Origin: Flavobacterium silvaticum
GTDB taxonomy: Bacteria; Bacteroidota; Bacteroidia; Flavobacteriales; Flavobacteriaceae
Direction: 5' to 3'
DNA: 64,000 bases
Assembly (NCBI RefSeq): GCF_012911565.1
Contig: NZ_JAAMPU010000100.1
Location: 62,001-126,000 of the forward strand
Made by a program: the position numbers and the translations under genes. The notes below the pieces were generated by a model. That model ran no database searches. It was not told the origin of the DNA and saw only the letters and a program-made list of their open reading frames with translations. Numbering within the stretch: position 1 is the stretch's first letter; each line of letters starts with the position of its first letter. Below are positions 15,287-23,829 of the stretch, piece by piece.

Positions 15287-16840
15287 TTAATCCGTAGGCT
15301 GGTCGAATGCCTGGTAGGCGCCTAAATCTGCCGCGGTAGGACGCAATACATCAAGGATATCATTCGGAGCTTCGTTCGTTGCGGCGGCATCACCCTGACC
15401 TACGGCCGCAGATTCCGTCGTGATGTTGAGTTTGTTGTTGTTCGCATCCCAGAAAAAAGGACGGTTCGTAAAATTATCCTCGGCAATCAGGCAATTCAAG
15501 AAAGCCGACGTATTCTGATATAACGGATCGTTAGCAATGGATGAACTGTACGGGTTTATCTTGAGCAGGCAATTCTGGAACGAATAATTGAAGACATCGG
15601 TAGGACTGTTTCTATACAGGATCACTTCGGTCGGATTGGATCCGTAGACGATGCAGTTGCGGAAAGTCGCTTCGTCGATAGGTTCTACTTCGGGAGTCTG
15701 GCCTTGCGCATAATTGCTTATCGTAAGCGCGGAATGGCTGGAACTGTTAAGGCTGTTGTTGAACGTAGAATGGACAAAATTGTATTTTCCGCCATAAGAA
15801 CACAACAAACTGGTAGAACCGGACGTATTTATGACTACGTTCTTTCCTCGTATATGTGCCGTTTGTCCCCAGATTCCGGTTGAAGCACTGTTGTAAACCT
15901 GAACATTATTAAGATTTAGCGAATAAGGAACCGAGGTGTTGTAACCCGAAGCAAAAATCCCGATCGTCGCATTTTTAATCGTCAGGTTATTGAAATTTCC
16001 GCGACTACCGGCCATCATCCATATCGCCAGCCATTGGCCTGAAATATCGCTGTATTCGGGTTCCAGCCTGTCACCTTCAAAGATTACTTCGTTGACCGGA
16101 TTGGCCGCATCCGGTGATGGTGTTCCGTTGATGTTTAGGTTAGAGCCGTTGTAAGCGACAAGGGCCGAAGAGTCATGGAAATGGACCCGCACACCTTCAT
16201 CAATAGTAAGGGTACGTCCGGTTGGAATGGCTGCATATCCATAAATGACATAAGGTTTTTCATTGGTCCAGTGTAATTCGCTGTTGTCGAGCATAAAACC
16301 GTCCGCACGCACTTCCTGTCCGTTTTCATCTATACCTAACAAAATGGTTTCAACTGTCCCATCTGAATCGCGGTTCGGAAACAGAAAAACAGCATCCTGG
16401 ATCAACGTAACAAGTTCGACGGTCTGGAAATTACCGGTTTCGCCAAACTGGATCTGGTCTGTATATAAGAAATTGTCGGGATTGGCCTGGGCTACATCGG
16501 CAGTGGTTTCAATAAAAATGAAAAGGCTGTCTTTGGCGAGCATCTCTACGTTGTGGAATTCGCGGTTGTTGTTTCCGGTCATGCCATCGACTGTGATCCT
16601 GTAACCGGACGACATGCCACGTCCGAGCTGAATGGTCGGTATTGAAATATTCCTGTCGGTCTTGTTGTAAACTTTAAGCGTATAGGTACTCGATCCGATG
16701 TTCGTAAAAACCGTATCCAGATAAACCGTGTCTTTTGAAAAACCAAGTTGACCGGTGGATGAACTGAATTCAAAATCACTTCGGCAAGAAGACAGGGAAA
16801 TTAAAATAGCCGATACAAATAAGAGGATATACGTGCGCAT
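15287..16840 (-). CDS. Right-handed beta-helix repeat lipoprotein
   Basis: 517 residues. The signal peptide ends in LSSC (Cys19), so it is a lipoprotein. After a 130-residue N-terminal beta domain (TGQLGFSKDTVYLDTVFTNI, an Ig-like/Spy0128-style start), residues about 200-480 carry repeated N-rich beta-strand turns (NNLTIKNATIGIFASGYN; LNLNNVQVYNSASTGIW; FRNCIVYGSNPTEVI) of a right-handed parallel beta-helix. The C-terminus ends LDVLRPTAADLGAYQAFD, the choice-of-anchor Q ending. Catalytic function cannot be assigned; such proteins are often surface or periplasmic polysaccharide-binding or lyase-like. It diverges from the menaquinone genes. Confidence 0.8.
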   Translation of the reverse strand: MRTYILLFVSAILISLSSCRSDFEFSSSTGQLGFSKDTVYLDTVFTNIGSSTYTLKVYNKTDRNISIPTIQLGRGMSSGYRITVDGMTGNNNREFHNVEMLAKDSLFIFIETTADVAQANPDNFLYTDQIQFGETGNFQTVELVTLIQDAVFLFPNRDSDGTVETILLGIDENGQEVRADGFMLDNSELHWTNEKPYVIYGYAAIPTGRTLTIDEGVRVHFHDSSALVAYNGSNLNINGTPSPDAANPVNEVIFEGDRLEPEYSDISGQWLAIWMMAGSRGNFNNLTIKNATIGIFASGYNTSVPYSLNLNNVQVYNSASTGIWGQTAHIRGKNVVINTSGSTSLLCSYGGKYNFVHSTFNNSLNSSSHSALTISNYAQGQTPEVEPIDEATFRNCIVYGSNPTEVILYRNSPTDVFNYSFQNCLLKINPYSSSIANDPLYQNTSAFLNCLIAEDNFTNRPFFWDANNNKLNITTESAAVGQGDAAATNEAPNDILDVLRPTAADLGAYQAFDQPTD

Positions 16841-16912
16841 GTACGTCGTTTAAAGTAGAAATGTGAACCAAATAAACGAATTTTTTTACAATTTATTCTG
16901 GGAACATCTTAG

Positions 16913-16920
16913 TAAATTTG
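16913..16920 (+). promoter_or_regulatory. -7 box (TAAATTTG) of the menI-menF unit
   Basis: A perfect TAnnTTTG match, 17 bases before ATG 16938. It lies inside the longer open frame that begins at 16863, which argues for the downstream start. The -33 element is weak. Confidence 0.5.
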
Positions 16921-16937
16921 CCTCAAACTACGATCTG

Positions 16938-17360
16938 ATGGAGTTCGATAAAGAACGAATACTTGCCATGTGCGCCGCTTTCTGCAAAAACACCCTGATG
17001 GAAACCCTCGATATGGAATTCATCGATGCCGGTCCCGATTTCCTCAAAGCAAAAATGCCCGTTAATCCAAAAGTGCATCAGCCAATGGGCTTGCTTCATG
17101 GAGGCGCATCGGTTGCGCTGGCTGAAAGTGTCGGAAGTGCAGCTTCACTGATGTTCATCAACACAGATAAGCTTGAAGTCCGCGGCATAGAAATATCTGC
17201 CAATCACGTCAAAGCCAAACGCGATGGAATGGTTTACGGAACAGCGAGAATCATTCATCAGGGACGATCGATCCATTTGTGGGAAATCCGCATCACAGAT
17301 GAAAACGACAGCCTGATATCTATTTGTAAACTGACCAATATGGTCATGCCGCGTCGCTGA
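16938..17360 (+). CDS. menI: Hotdog-fold thioesterase, probably 1,4-dihydroxy-2-naphthoyl-CoA hydrolase
   Basis: A 140-residue PaaI/YbdB-type hotdog thioesterase. The core motif VHQPMGLLHGGASVALAESV has the HGG and the Glu-containing helix of the active site, followed by VRGIEISANHVKAKRDG. It overlaps menF by TGATG, which makes translational coupling likely and supports a role in menaquinone synthesis (DHNA-CoA hydrolysis). The frame is open back to 16863, but a promoter lies within that extension and the family begins near here. If the context is misleading, it could be a general acyl-CoA thioesterase. Confidence 0.82.
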   Translation: MEFDKERILAMCAAFCKNTLMETLDMEFIDAGPDFLKAKMPVNPKVHQPMGLLHGGASVALAESVGSAASLMFINTDKLEVRGIEISANHVKAKRDGMVYGTARIIHQGRSIHLWEIRITDENDSLISICKLTNMVMPRR

Positions 17361-18394
17361 TGGAAGCTATTCAAAAGCGCATTGAAGCCGGTCTTGAGGC
17401 ACATTCGGCTTTCGTTATTTACAGAAAGCCCGGAGAAAAAAAGGTGATTTCATTGTTTAGGAATGACAGGCCGATGGAATCCCAAGGTTCGGATTCGTTT
17501 GTATTTACACCTTTTGACGGGCAATCTTATGAGTTGGATTTGTCTGATTGTGATCGTTTCGAAACAAATCAATGGGATGCGAAATGGTCGGCTGAAACAC
17601 CGGAATTGTCTTTTGATTTGGATCAGAAGCTACATTTTGAATCGATAGTCGCAAAAGCTGTGGATGCCATAAAAGAAGGCCGGTTCGATAAAGTCGTGCT
17701 TTCGAGAAAGGAAGTCGTAACGCTGGGTCAATCTGCATTTGAAATTTTTTCAAGGTTGCTTTCGGTGTATCCGAATGCTTTCGTCTCCTTATGGAATCAT
17801 CCTGAAACCGGATGCTGGATTGGCGCTACACCCGAACGTCTGCTCAAAGGACAAAACAAGGAGTTCCAGACGATGGCGCTTGCCGGAACACAACAATTCC
17901 AGGGCGATGAAAGTGTGGAATGGCCTAAAAAAGAGCGTGAAGAACAGCGATTGGTGACCGATTATATTTGGAATACGCTTGAACCGCTGACCCAAACGCT
18001 GGTATTATCGGAACCACATACGCATCGGGCAGGAAACCTGTTGCATATCAAGACCGATATTTCGGGTCAGATGCGTGACGCAACCACACTTGGCGATTTG
18101 GCCAAAGCGTTGCATCCGACGCCTGCTGTTTGCGGCCTGCCAAAGGAAAATGCCATCCTATTCATCAAAGAAAATGAAGGTTACGACCGGGAATTTTATT
18201 CAGGATTCCTTGGGGAAAGAGGTGAAAACCATTGCGATTTGTTCGTCAACCTGAGGTGCATGAAGATTTCAAACGGTCAGGCCGAACTTTTCATGGGCTG
18301 TGGAATCACGGCAGAAAGCAATCCGGAAAAGGAATTCTTTGAAACAGTCAATAAGTCACTAACGATGAAAAGGGTGTTGAAAATTAACAGTTAG
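17360..18394 (+). CDS. menF: Isochorismate synthase
   Basis: 344 residues, the short form lacking much of the N-terminal region of E. coli MenF. The chorismate-binding domain covers about 95-344: FDKVVLSRKEVV, GCWIGATPERLL, LAGTQQF, the KTDISGQM stretch, HPTPAVCGLPKENA and YSGFLG. It converts chorismate to isochorismate, the entry to menaquinone synthesis. Its start overlaps the menI stop. Family relatives (salicylate or anthranilate synthase component I) are less likely given the menI partner. No other men genes are in the window. Confidence 0.92.
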   Translation: MEAIQKRIEAGLEAHSAFVIYRKPGEKKVISLFRNDRPMESQGSDSFVFTPFDGQSYELDLSDCDRFETNQWDAKWSAETPELSFDLDQKLHFESIVAKAVDAIKEGRFDKVVLSRKEVVTLGQSAFEIFSRLLSVYPNAFVSLWNHPETGCWIGATPERLLKGQNKEFQTMALAGTQQFQGDESVEWPKKEREEQRLVTDYIWNTLEPLTQTLVLSEPHTHRAGNLLHIKTDISGQMRDATTLGDLAKALHPTPAVCGLPKENAILFIKENEGYDREFYSGFLGERGENHCDLFVNLRCMKISNGQAELFMGCGITAESNPEKEFFETVNKSLTMKRVLKINS

Positions 18395-18431
18395 AGTTTC
18401 AAATCAACGCATCAACAAACAAATCAATACA

Positions 18432-19157
18432 ATGAACAATATAAAACTAGATATGCTCGCTTTCGGGTCGCATCCCGACGATGTGGAACTCGGTTGTGGC
18501 GGAACGATTGCCAAAGAAGTCGCCGCCGGTAAAAAAGTAGGTATCATAGATTTGACACGAGGCGAACTCGGAACGCGCGGCACAGCTGAAATACGTGATA
18601 AGGAAGCGGCTGCGGCTGCTGAAATCCTGGGTGTATCTGTTCGTGAAAACCTGAGAATGCGCGATGGTTTTTTTGTCAATGATGAGGAGCATCAGTTGAA
18701 AGTCATCCAGGCGATACGCAAATACCGGCCGGAAATAGTGTTGTGCAATGCCATTGATGACCGTCATATCGATCACGGAAAAGGAAGCAAACTGGTTTCT
18801 GATTCTTGCTTTTTATCCGGTCTTCGTCGTATCGAAACCTTTTTGGATGGAAAATTACAGCAAGCCTGGCGACCAAAAGCGGTCTACCATTACATTCAAT
18901 GGCAACCTATCGAGCCGGATGTGGTTGTGGATATTACGGGCTTCAATGCCAAGCGGGTAGAAGCGATTCTGGCATACGGTTCACAGTTTTACGACCCTGA
19001 CAGCAACGATCCGGAAACTCCAATCTCAACCAAAAATTTCCGCGAAAGCCTTGATTACAGAGCACAGGATTTGGGCCGGCTGATTGGTGTCGATTTAGGC
19101 GAAGGCTTTACGGTAGAGCGTTACCCGGGCGTACAAAGCCTGTTCGACCTGATATAA
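18432..19157 (+). CDS. bshB1: Bacillithiol biosynthesis deacetylase BshB1
   Basis: 241 residues of the LmbE/PIG-L deacetylase family. The zinc site is visible: His14-Pro-Asp-Asp17 in FGSHPDDVELGCGG, and the later His pair in DDRHIDHGKGS. BshB1-specific features include DLTRGELGTRGT, RENLRMRDGFF and HYIQWQPIEPDVVVDI. It removes acetyl from GlcNAc-malate to give GlcN-malate in bacillithiol synthesis. It lies 37 bp after menF and just before the tRNA-His promoter. bshA and bshC are not in the window. Confidence 0.94.
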   Translation: MNNIKLDMLAFGSHPDDVELGCGGTIAKEVAAGKKVGIIDLTRGELGTRGTAEIRDKEAAAAAEILGVSVRENLRMRDGFFVNDEEHQLKVIQAIRKYRPEIVLCNAIDDRHIDHGKGSKLVSDSCFLSGLRRIETFLDGKLQQAWRPKAVYHYIQWQPIEPDVVVDITGFNAKRVEAILAYGSQFYDPDSNDPETPISTKNFRESLDYRAQDLGRLIGVDLGEGFTVERYPGVQSLFDLI

Positions 19158-19173
19158 ATTTTTAGTTTTTTGT

Positions 19174-19203
19174 TTGGAATAAAGGCTTAGAAAGTTATCT
19201 TTG
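19174..19203 (+). promoter_or_regulatory. Promoter of tRNA-His (TTG-N19-TATCTTTG)
   Basis: TTG at 19174-19176 and TATCTTTG at 19196-19203, separated by 19 bp: a textbook Bacteroidota -33/-7 pair ending 17 bp before the tRNA. Confidence 0.85.
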
Positions 19204-19220
19204 CACTCGCAAAACAAATG

Positions 19221-19294
19221 GTGATTGTAGCTCAGTTGGTTAGAGCGTTGGATTGTGGTTCCAAAGGTCGGGGGTTCGAGACCCCTCATTCACC
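19221..19294 (+). tRNA. tRNA-His (anticodon GTG)
   Basis: A full cloverleaf can be drawn: acceptor GTGATTG with CATTCAC (one T-T mismatch at the fifth pair), D-arm GCTC/GAGC, anticodon stem TTGGA/TCCAA with loop TTGTGGT, and T-arm GGGGG-TTCGAGA-CCCCT. The anticodon is GTG. CCA is not encoded. It is followed by a strong terminator. Confidence 0.97.
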
Positions 19295-19309
19295 CTCAAT
19301 AAATGCAAA

Positions 19310-19338
19310 GCCCGTAGGATTTTCCTGCGGGCTTTTTT
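19310..19338 (+). terminator. Terminator after tRNA-His
   Basis: GCCCGTAGGA (19310-19319) and TCCTGCGGGC (19323-19332) form a 10-bp stem with one G-T pair and a short loop, followed by six Ts. Confidence 0.85.
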
Positions 19339-19371
19339 ATTTTACGTTTTATTGCAAAGACGGTATTTGAA

Positions 19372-21024
19372 TTACTCCTTTATAAACCTCGCAGTCTTGT
19401 CGCCAAGCTTCAAAAGATAAAGTCCAGAAGGTAATGAGCTGACATTTATAGTTTCTGCAGATGTCTTATCGTGAAGTACTAGTTTGCCCGTAAGGTCATA
19501 GATGTAAATAGTTGCATTTGATTTGAATTGCCCTGAATACAACCTCAATTCAGTTTTAACCGGATTCGGGTAGATTTTCAACTTGCTGTCGGTTTGTACG
19601 AATTCGGTCGTTCCCAACGTAGAAAACTGGAACGTCGCGCTTACAGGCAAATGATCGGAAGTCGTGTTGTAATAATTGCTTATGCTATTGGCCACATTGA
19701 TTTCCTGGGCTGCGTTCTGCGTCACATAATTGGCAAAAAGTTCATTGGAAATAATAAAATTTTCAATCACGGGATTACCGGAATTCACGTTAATTAAATC
19801 TTTGGTAATGCCTTTATAATCGGCTTCATCATCAATAAAATTTTTATAAGGAGAATCGGTGCAAGAACACGCGTTGCTTGATGTGCCAATAAGATAATCA
19901 TTGAAATCGCCAATGAGAATCAGGTTTTTTGAATTGTAGTTCGATCCGTCGAGAATGGTCTTCAATGCTTGTGACGCACCTAATCGTCGCGTATAACTCA
20001 TGGCTTCACCATCTTCTGCCTTTGCATGTATGTTGATGATAGTTACGGGAATATTGGAAGTGCCATTGATCAGATTCAAATTATATACTGCCGGAAACCG
20101 ACCGTTTGTCCAGTTATAGGAATACGAATTGCCTTGGGCCGAATTTCCGCTGCTTAATTGAGAGGAACTGACGAATTGTACTTTCGAGGTTTTGTAGATA
20201 ATAGCTTGTCTCTGGTCACAATTTTCAGTATTTACCGGAACAATATTCCCGGCCCATCCGTCGCCCAAAAGTGAAACCAATGTATTTATAGTCGATTGGC
20301 TACCGGTGATTTCCTGTAGGCAATAGACATCTGAATTCATGGAAATCATGGCAGAGGCGACATTTTCCATCTGCTGCCCCTCATCGTCAGGCCCGAACTG
20401 CGTACAACCCAGCCATTCTGTATTCCAATTTGTGACCTTGAAAGAGTTGATTCCCTGTAAATCGCCAGTGACTTTTACGTTTTTTATCTCCCACGTAGCA
20501 CTTTGGGTATTGCTGCTGATGTATCGGAACGCAATCCTGGTTGCTGCCGATTTCGCTGCTTCCGGAATAGTAAGTTCGCCCGATGAGATATACTGCCACG
20601 CACTCGGGACGCTTTGGTTCATTCCGGTCACTTCAACCCATGTTGTACTGGCCGGATCGCCGGTATAAGCTGCAGTAGCGAAAACCTTATACCAGCCTTG
20701 GCTTACCCCGACGTTAAGGACTGATGCACTTCCGCGGGTATGGCTGAACGTAAGCAAAACATTATCAGCCTGGGACAAATCGATCGACTCACTTACAAGC
20801 CAATCTTCATTTGAAAAACTCTGTCCGCCGGCGTATCCGTTGCACACAGCCCCGTATTGGGAACTGAAATACCAACCTTGCGTTCCTGTCACGCTTACGG
20901 GTGAAAACGTATTGAAACTGCCTTCGGTAAGCAATGACTGGTCAAGGATTGTGGTCTGGGCGATTGAAATCTGGAAACACAATCCAAAAAGAATGGTGAA
21001 AATAAGAAAGGTAATTTTACGCAT
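19372..21024 (-). CDS. Secreted endonuclease/exonuclease/phosphatase with T9SS type A sorting domain
   Basis: 550 residues from ATG 21024. A signal peptide (MRKITFLIFTILFGLCFQIS, then IAQ) leads into a choice-of-anchor J-like domain (about 35-190, WYFSSQYG...SNEDWLVSESI). An endonuclease/exonuclease/phosphatase domain follows (about 195-465: TNWNTEWLG, CLQEI, INIHAK, LIGDFND and the catalytic TSDHLPV). Residues about 480-550 are a T9SS type A sorting domain (KIYPNPVKTELRL...SSLPSGLYLLKL). It is likely a secreted or surface DNase or phosphoesterase. A TTG at 21048 would extend it, but that codon overlaps the -7 box. Confidence 0.88.
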   Translation of the reverse strand: MRKITFLIFTILFGLCFQISIAQTTILDQSLLTEGSFNTFSPVSVTGTQGWYFSSQYGAVCNGYAGGQSFSNEDWLVSESIDLSQADNVLLTFSHTRGSASVLNVGVSQGWYKVFATAAYTGDPASTTWVEVTGMNQSVPSAWQYISSGELTIPEAAKSAATRIAFRYISSNTQSATWEIKNVKVTGDLQGINSFKVTNWNTEWLGCTQFGPDDEGQQMENVASAMISMNSDVYCLQEITGSQSTINTLVSLLGDGWAGNIVPVNTENCDQRQAIIYKTSKVQFVSSSQLSSGNSAQGNSYSYNWTNGRFPAVYNLNLINGTSNIPVTIINIHAKAEDGEAMSYTRRLGASQALKTILDGSNYNSKNLILIGDFNDYLIGTSSNACSCTDSPYKNFIDDEADYKGITKDLINVNSGNPVIENFIISNELFANYVTQNAAQEINVANSISNYYNTTSDHLPVSATFQFSTLGTTEFVQTDSKLKIYPNPVKTELRLYSGQFKSNATIYIYDLTGKLVLHDKTSAETINVSSLPSGLYLLKLGDKTARFIKE

Positions 21025-21045
21025 CTGTCGCTTTGAAATTTTGCG

Positions 21046-21053
21046 CAAACATA
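21046..21053 (-). promoter_or_regulatory. -7 box (TATGTTTG) of the secreted nuclease gene
   Basis: On the minus strand the sequence reads TATGTTTG, a perfect TAnnTTTG match 21 bases before ATG 21024. It supports that start over the upstream TTG. Confidence 0.55.
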
Positions 21054-21209
21054 CAAATTCCCTTGTTTACTGCGATTTACCAAAACATTACCAATTGGAT
21101 GTTGGAATTTTGATTTACACTTTAACCCGTAGTCGTTCCAACATTTCAAGATTGTTTGTAGGAATAATTTGAACCATCTACCTTCGTTTGAAACTAACTC
21201 ATAACCGAC

Positions 21210-21860
21210 ATGAAAAAACTACTCTCACTTGCCGCTTTTGGATGCTTTCTGGCGACATCGGCACAAACTACGACCACGACTTCCACAACGACTACGTCAG
21301 ATGGAAAAACCACGACATCAACCACGACGAGCCAATATGATAAAAACGTGACCGTTTCGGCTTACGGATCATTCATAGAACTGAACCAGGTTGGCCTGAG
21401 CGTCGAATTTCTTGGGAACAAGGAGACGAAATCCATGAACGACAAAAGCTTCAGCTACTATTCATCCAAAATTGTCAATGTGGCTTACGGAATGATGAAG
21501 TACGATTTCAACGCCCTCGGGATAGATGATATCGACGGAAACGGCTTTGTCATAGAAATTGGCCAGCGCACTTACTTTTCGTCAAAAAATTCAGGTGTTT
21601 ATATGGCGAATTACCTGTCTTACGGAAACATCAAATACGATGAGGATTTTGGTCTTTTTCCGAATTTTAAAGGGACATATTCCTACTTCTCCTTTTTCAG
21701 TCCCGAAGTCGGGTTCAAGATTAAGGCCGGACCAATCGCCATCGATCCGTTTGCCGGTGTGATGTGGAAACTTGAGGTCAAAGGAAAAGGTGATGTCGAT
21801 AATAAGAATGTCGACGAATGGACGCCGCGCGTGGGACTTAAAATCGGGTATCAGTTCTGA
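21210..21860 (+). CDS. Exported hypothetical protein with Thr/Ser-rich N-terminus, probable beta-barrel
   Basis: 216 residues. Signal peptide MKKLLSLAAFGCFLATSAQ, then a low-complexity Thr/Ser stretch (residues about 20-41). The mature part alternates polar and aromatic residues in beta-strand style (VTVSAYGSFIELNQ; YSYFSFFSPEVGFKI; WTPRVGLKIGYQF) and ends in Phe, as in small outer-membrane barrels. I do not recognise a named family. A candidate promoter TTTG-N20-TACCTTCG (about 21153-21184) precedes it and a terminator follows, so it is monocistronic. Confidence 0.7.
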   Translation: MKKLLSLAAFGCFLATSAQTTTTTSTTTTSDGKTTTSTTTSQYDKNVTVSAYGSFIELNQVGLSVEFLGNKETKSMNDKSFSYYSSKIVNVAYGMMKYDFNALGIDDIDGNGFVIEIGQRTYFSSKNSGVYMANYLSYGNIKYDEDFGLFPNFKGTYSYFSFFSPEVGFKIKAGPIAIDPFAGVMWKLEVKGKGDVDNKNVDEWTPRVGLKIGYQF

Positions 21861-21884
21861 TCTGAATCATAAATTACAGCAAAG

Positions 21885-21910
21885 GCCTCGTTTCAAACGG
21901 GGCTTTTTTT
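21885..21910 (+). terminator. Terminator after the exported barrel-like protein
   Basis: GCCTCGTTT (21885-21893) pairs with AAACGGGGC (21895-21903, one G-T pair) across a one-base gap, so a few central pairs must open to form the loop. A run of Ts follows. Confidence 0.75.
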
Positions 21911-21917
21911 ATTTTTG
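21910..21917 (+). promoter_or_regulatory. -7 box (TATTTTTG) of the 21933 gene
   Basis: A perfect TAnnTTTG match directly after the terminator T tract, 15 bases before ATG 21933. It excludes the TTG at 21915 as a start. Confidence 0.5.
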
Positions 21918-21932
21918 CCGAAACACTTCGCA

Positions 21933-22415
21933 ATGATACGGAACCTGCTTGCCTTTTTTATCCTTACCACATCGTTGGTTTTCGCCCAGCCCAAGGAAAG
22001 CCGCATGGATCGTACCATAAAGACCAAGGTGATGATGATGCAGAATTTTGTGCATATGGGAGATAAGGGCGAAGAATCGTTCTGGCAGACCAAAGGCCGT
22101 GTCACGTTCGCCATCGTAAATTACACCGAAGAACAGAATGTGACTTTCAAGGATCTTTTCATTGCCCAATACCGCGAATTACTGCCTATATACAACAAGA
22201 TGATCAAAAGTTATGACGATAACGATACCAAGCTTTTTGTCAAGACGCTGATTCGTCAGGAAGACGATTACCGAAAACTGTTGACGCCGGAACAACTAAA
22301 AAAATACTCCGACGCACTTGCCAAATACGAGCAGACAGACCAGAAGCAGGCCGATGCGTACAACTCCCTTTTCTTTTCAGATTCCTTGCTGGCCGAATAT
22401 AAGAAGCGCACGTAA
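21933..22415 (+). CDS. Exported hypothetical protein (helical, signal peptide)
   Basis: 160 residues starting at ATG 21933. Signal peptide MIRNLLAFFILTTSLVFAQ is followed by a mature part rich in charged and Met residues and predicted mainly helical (TIKTKVMMMQNFVHMGDKG; LTPEQLKKYSDALAKYEQ). The LTPEQLKKY stretch resembles the helical Spy/CpxP-like or DUF4168-type periplasmic proteins, but that is a weak hint and I do not assign a family. It is a single gene; the next gene is 72 bp downstream on the same strand. Confidence 0.65.
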   Translation: MIRNLLAFFILTTSLVFAQPKESRMDRTIKTKVMMMQNFVHMGDKGEESFWQTKGRVTFAIVNYTEEQNVTFKDLFIAQYRELLPIYNKMIKSYDDNDTKLFVKTLIRQEDDYRKLLTPEQLKKYSDALAKYEQTDQKQADAYNSLFFSDSLLAEYKKRT

Positions 22416-22487
22416 ACGTACAATTTTCCCAGAATGCTATAAGGCAAGCGGTTTTGTTTGGTGTAACTTGAATCAAAACAAAAAGCC

Positions 22488-22742
22488 ATGTCTACATTCA
22501 ATTTTTTACACGAAATATCCATTGCCGGAATCAGGGACTATCTTATCACACATCGCGTGGATCAGGGCGATACCATAGTTTTGAATGCTTCAGATTATAT
22601 GCACGTGTTGCAGGAAGCCAAAAATGCATCGGATGAAGTTCCGGATCTACCGCTCAAACTTTTTGGAGTTTTGATCATTTCAGACAATACCGATTCTGTC
22701 CCTACCGGAAAAGTCCAGATTGTCAAGAACGAAACCATCTGA
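22488..22742 (+). CDS. Small hypothetical protein (84 aa)
   Basis: 84 residues: MSTFNFLHEISIAGIRDYLI followed by THRVDQGDTIVLNASDY and a hydrophobic LKLFGVLIISD strand. No signal peptide, no transmembrane helix and no motif I recognise. It looks like a compact alpha/beta cytoplasmic protein. Support for it being a gene comes from the ATG with an A-rich leader, balanced composition and the terminator 20 bp after the stop. Function unknown. Confidence 0.6.
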   Translation: MSTFNFLHEISIAGIRDYLITHRVDQGDTIVLNASDYMHVLQEAKNASDEVPDLPLKLFGVLIISDNTDSVPTGKVQIVKNETI

Positions 22743-22761
22743 CACAAAATAGTTCAAACAA

Positions 22762-22798
22762 AAAATCCGCTTTACAATTGCTGCACAGCGGATTTTTT
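22762..22798. terminator. Bidirectional terminator between the 84-aa gene and the M28 peptidase
   Basis: AAAATCCGCT (22762-22771) and AGCGGATTTT (22787-22796) form a 10-bp perfect stem. Each strand ends in a T run, which fits two convergent genes. Confidence 0.8.
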
Positions 22799-22812
22799 AT
22801 TTTAAAATGGAA

Positions 22813-23829
22813 CTATTTTCCGTCCTTATCGACGCGGATTCTCTGTTCCCGATTCGCGAGTTCCCATAGTGTCACAAACGCCAATTGGGCACGTTTCTTC
22901 AGCGCATCGAATTCAATCTTTTCGACTTCATCGCCCGGTTTATGGTAATCGGCATGGACACCGCTGAAAAAGAACACCGACGGGATTCCGTTTTTGGCAA
23001 AGTTGTAATGATCGGACCTGAAATAGAATCGGTTCGGATCAGATCGTTCGTTGAATTTGAAGTCAAGATCCAGTTTCACCCAGGCTTCATTCTGTGACCG
23101 CACAATCTGGTCGAGTTCGCTTGAAAGCCTGTCGGCACCAATCACGTAAATGTAATTATTGGTATTGGCATGTTCGTCATCGCGTCTTCCGATCATATCG
23201 ATATTGACATCAGCAACCGTATTCGCAATGGGGAATAACGGATTCTCCGAATAAAACCGCGAGCCGTGCAAACCGTGTTCTTCACCTGTTATATGAAGGA
23301 ACAAGATGGAGCGTTTTGGCCCGTGTCCGTCTTTTTTAGCTTTCTGGAACGCCTGTGCGATAGACAAAAGCGCCACGGTTCCCGATCCGTCATCATCGGC
23401 ACCGTTATAGATTTCGCCGTTCTGGACGCCTACGTGATCGTAATGGGCCGAAACCACGACTATTTCATCCGGTTTTTCAGAACCTTCTATAAAAGCCCAG
23501 ATGTTTTCGGAATCATTCAATCCTTCATTCCGTTTGGCATTGAGGAAAGTCGCGGGAATATGCTGATAATAATCGGTAGCGCCTTTGGGAAACGGAATTC
23601 CGGCAGCCTGGTATTGCGAAATAAGATATTTTCCCGCTTTTTTCTGGCCTTCGGAACCGGTTTCACGTCCCTGCATTTCATCTGAAGCGACCACGGTAAG
23701 ATCGGCGCGCAGCTTATCTTCTGAAATCAGGTTCATATATTTTGGCTCCAATATAGCCGAACTGTCATTTTTGGTGGTTTTGCAACCCGCTAAAGCAAGG
23801 AACAAAACAGGAATCAGAATTTTTTTCAT
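22813..23829 (-). CDS. M28-family zinc aminopeptidase lipoprotein
   Basis: 338 residues. Lipoprotein signal peptide MKKILIPVLFLALAGCK (Cys16). The M28 zinc-peptidase domain covers about 75-325, with all metal and catalytic positions: SAHYDHVG (His/Asp), NGADDDGSGT (bridging Asp), TGEEHGLHGS (catalytic Glu pair), VNIDMIGR (Asp) and SDHYNFAKNGIP (His). It probably removes N-terminal residues from peptides in the periplasm or at the outer membrane. Its start abuts the DUF3667 stop, and it is the last gene of a four-gene operon from 25956. Confidence 0.92.
   Translation of the reverse strand: MKKILIPVLFLALAGCKTTKNDSSAILEPKYMNLISEDKLRADLTVVASDEMQGRETGSEGQKKAGKYLISQYQAAGIPFPKGATDYYQHIPATFLNAKRNEGLNDSENIWAFIEGSEKPDEIVVVSAHYDHVGVQNGEIYNGADDDGSGTVALLSIAQAFQKAKKDGHGPKRSILFLHITGEEHGLHGSRFYSENPLFPIANTVADVNIDMIGRRDDEHANTNNYIYVIGADRLSSELDQIVRSQNEAWVKLDLDFKFNERSDPNRFYFRSDHYNFAKNGIPSVFFFSGVHADYHKPGDEVEKIEFDALKKRAQLAFVTLWELANREQRIRVDKDGK

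Noticed and set aside
16863..16937. N-terminal extension of the menI-like thioesterase
   Set aside because: The extension contains a perfect -7 box and does not resemble the family N-terminus.
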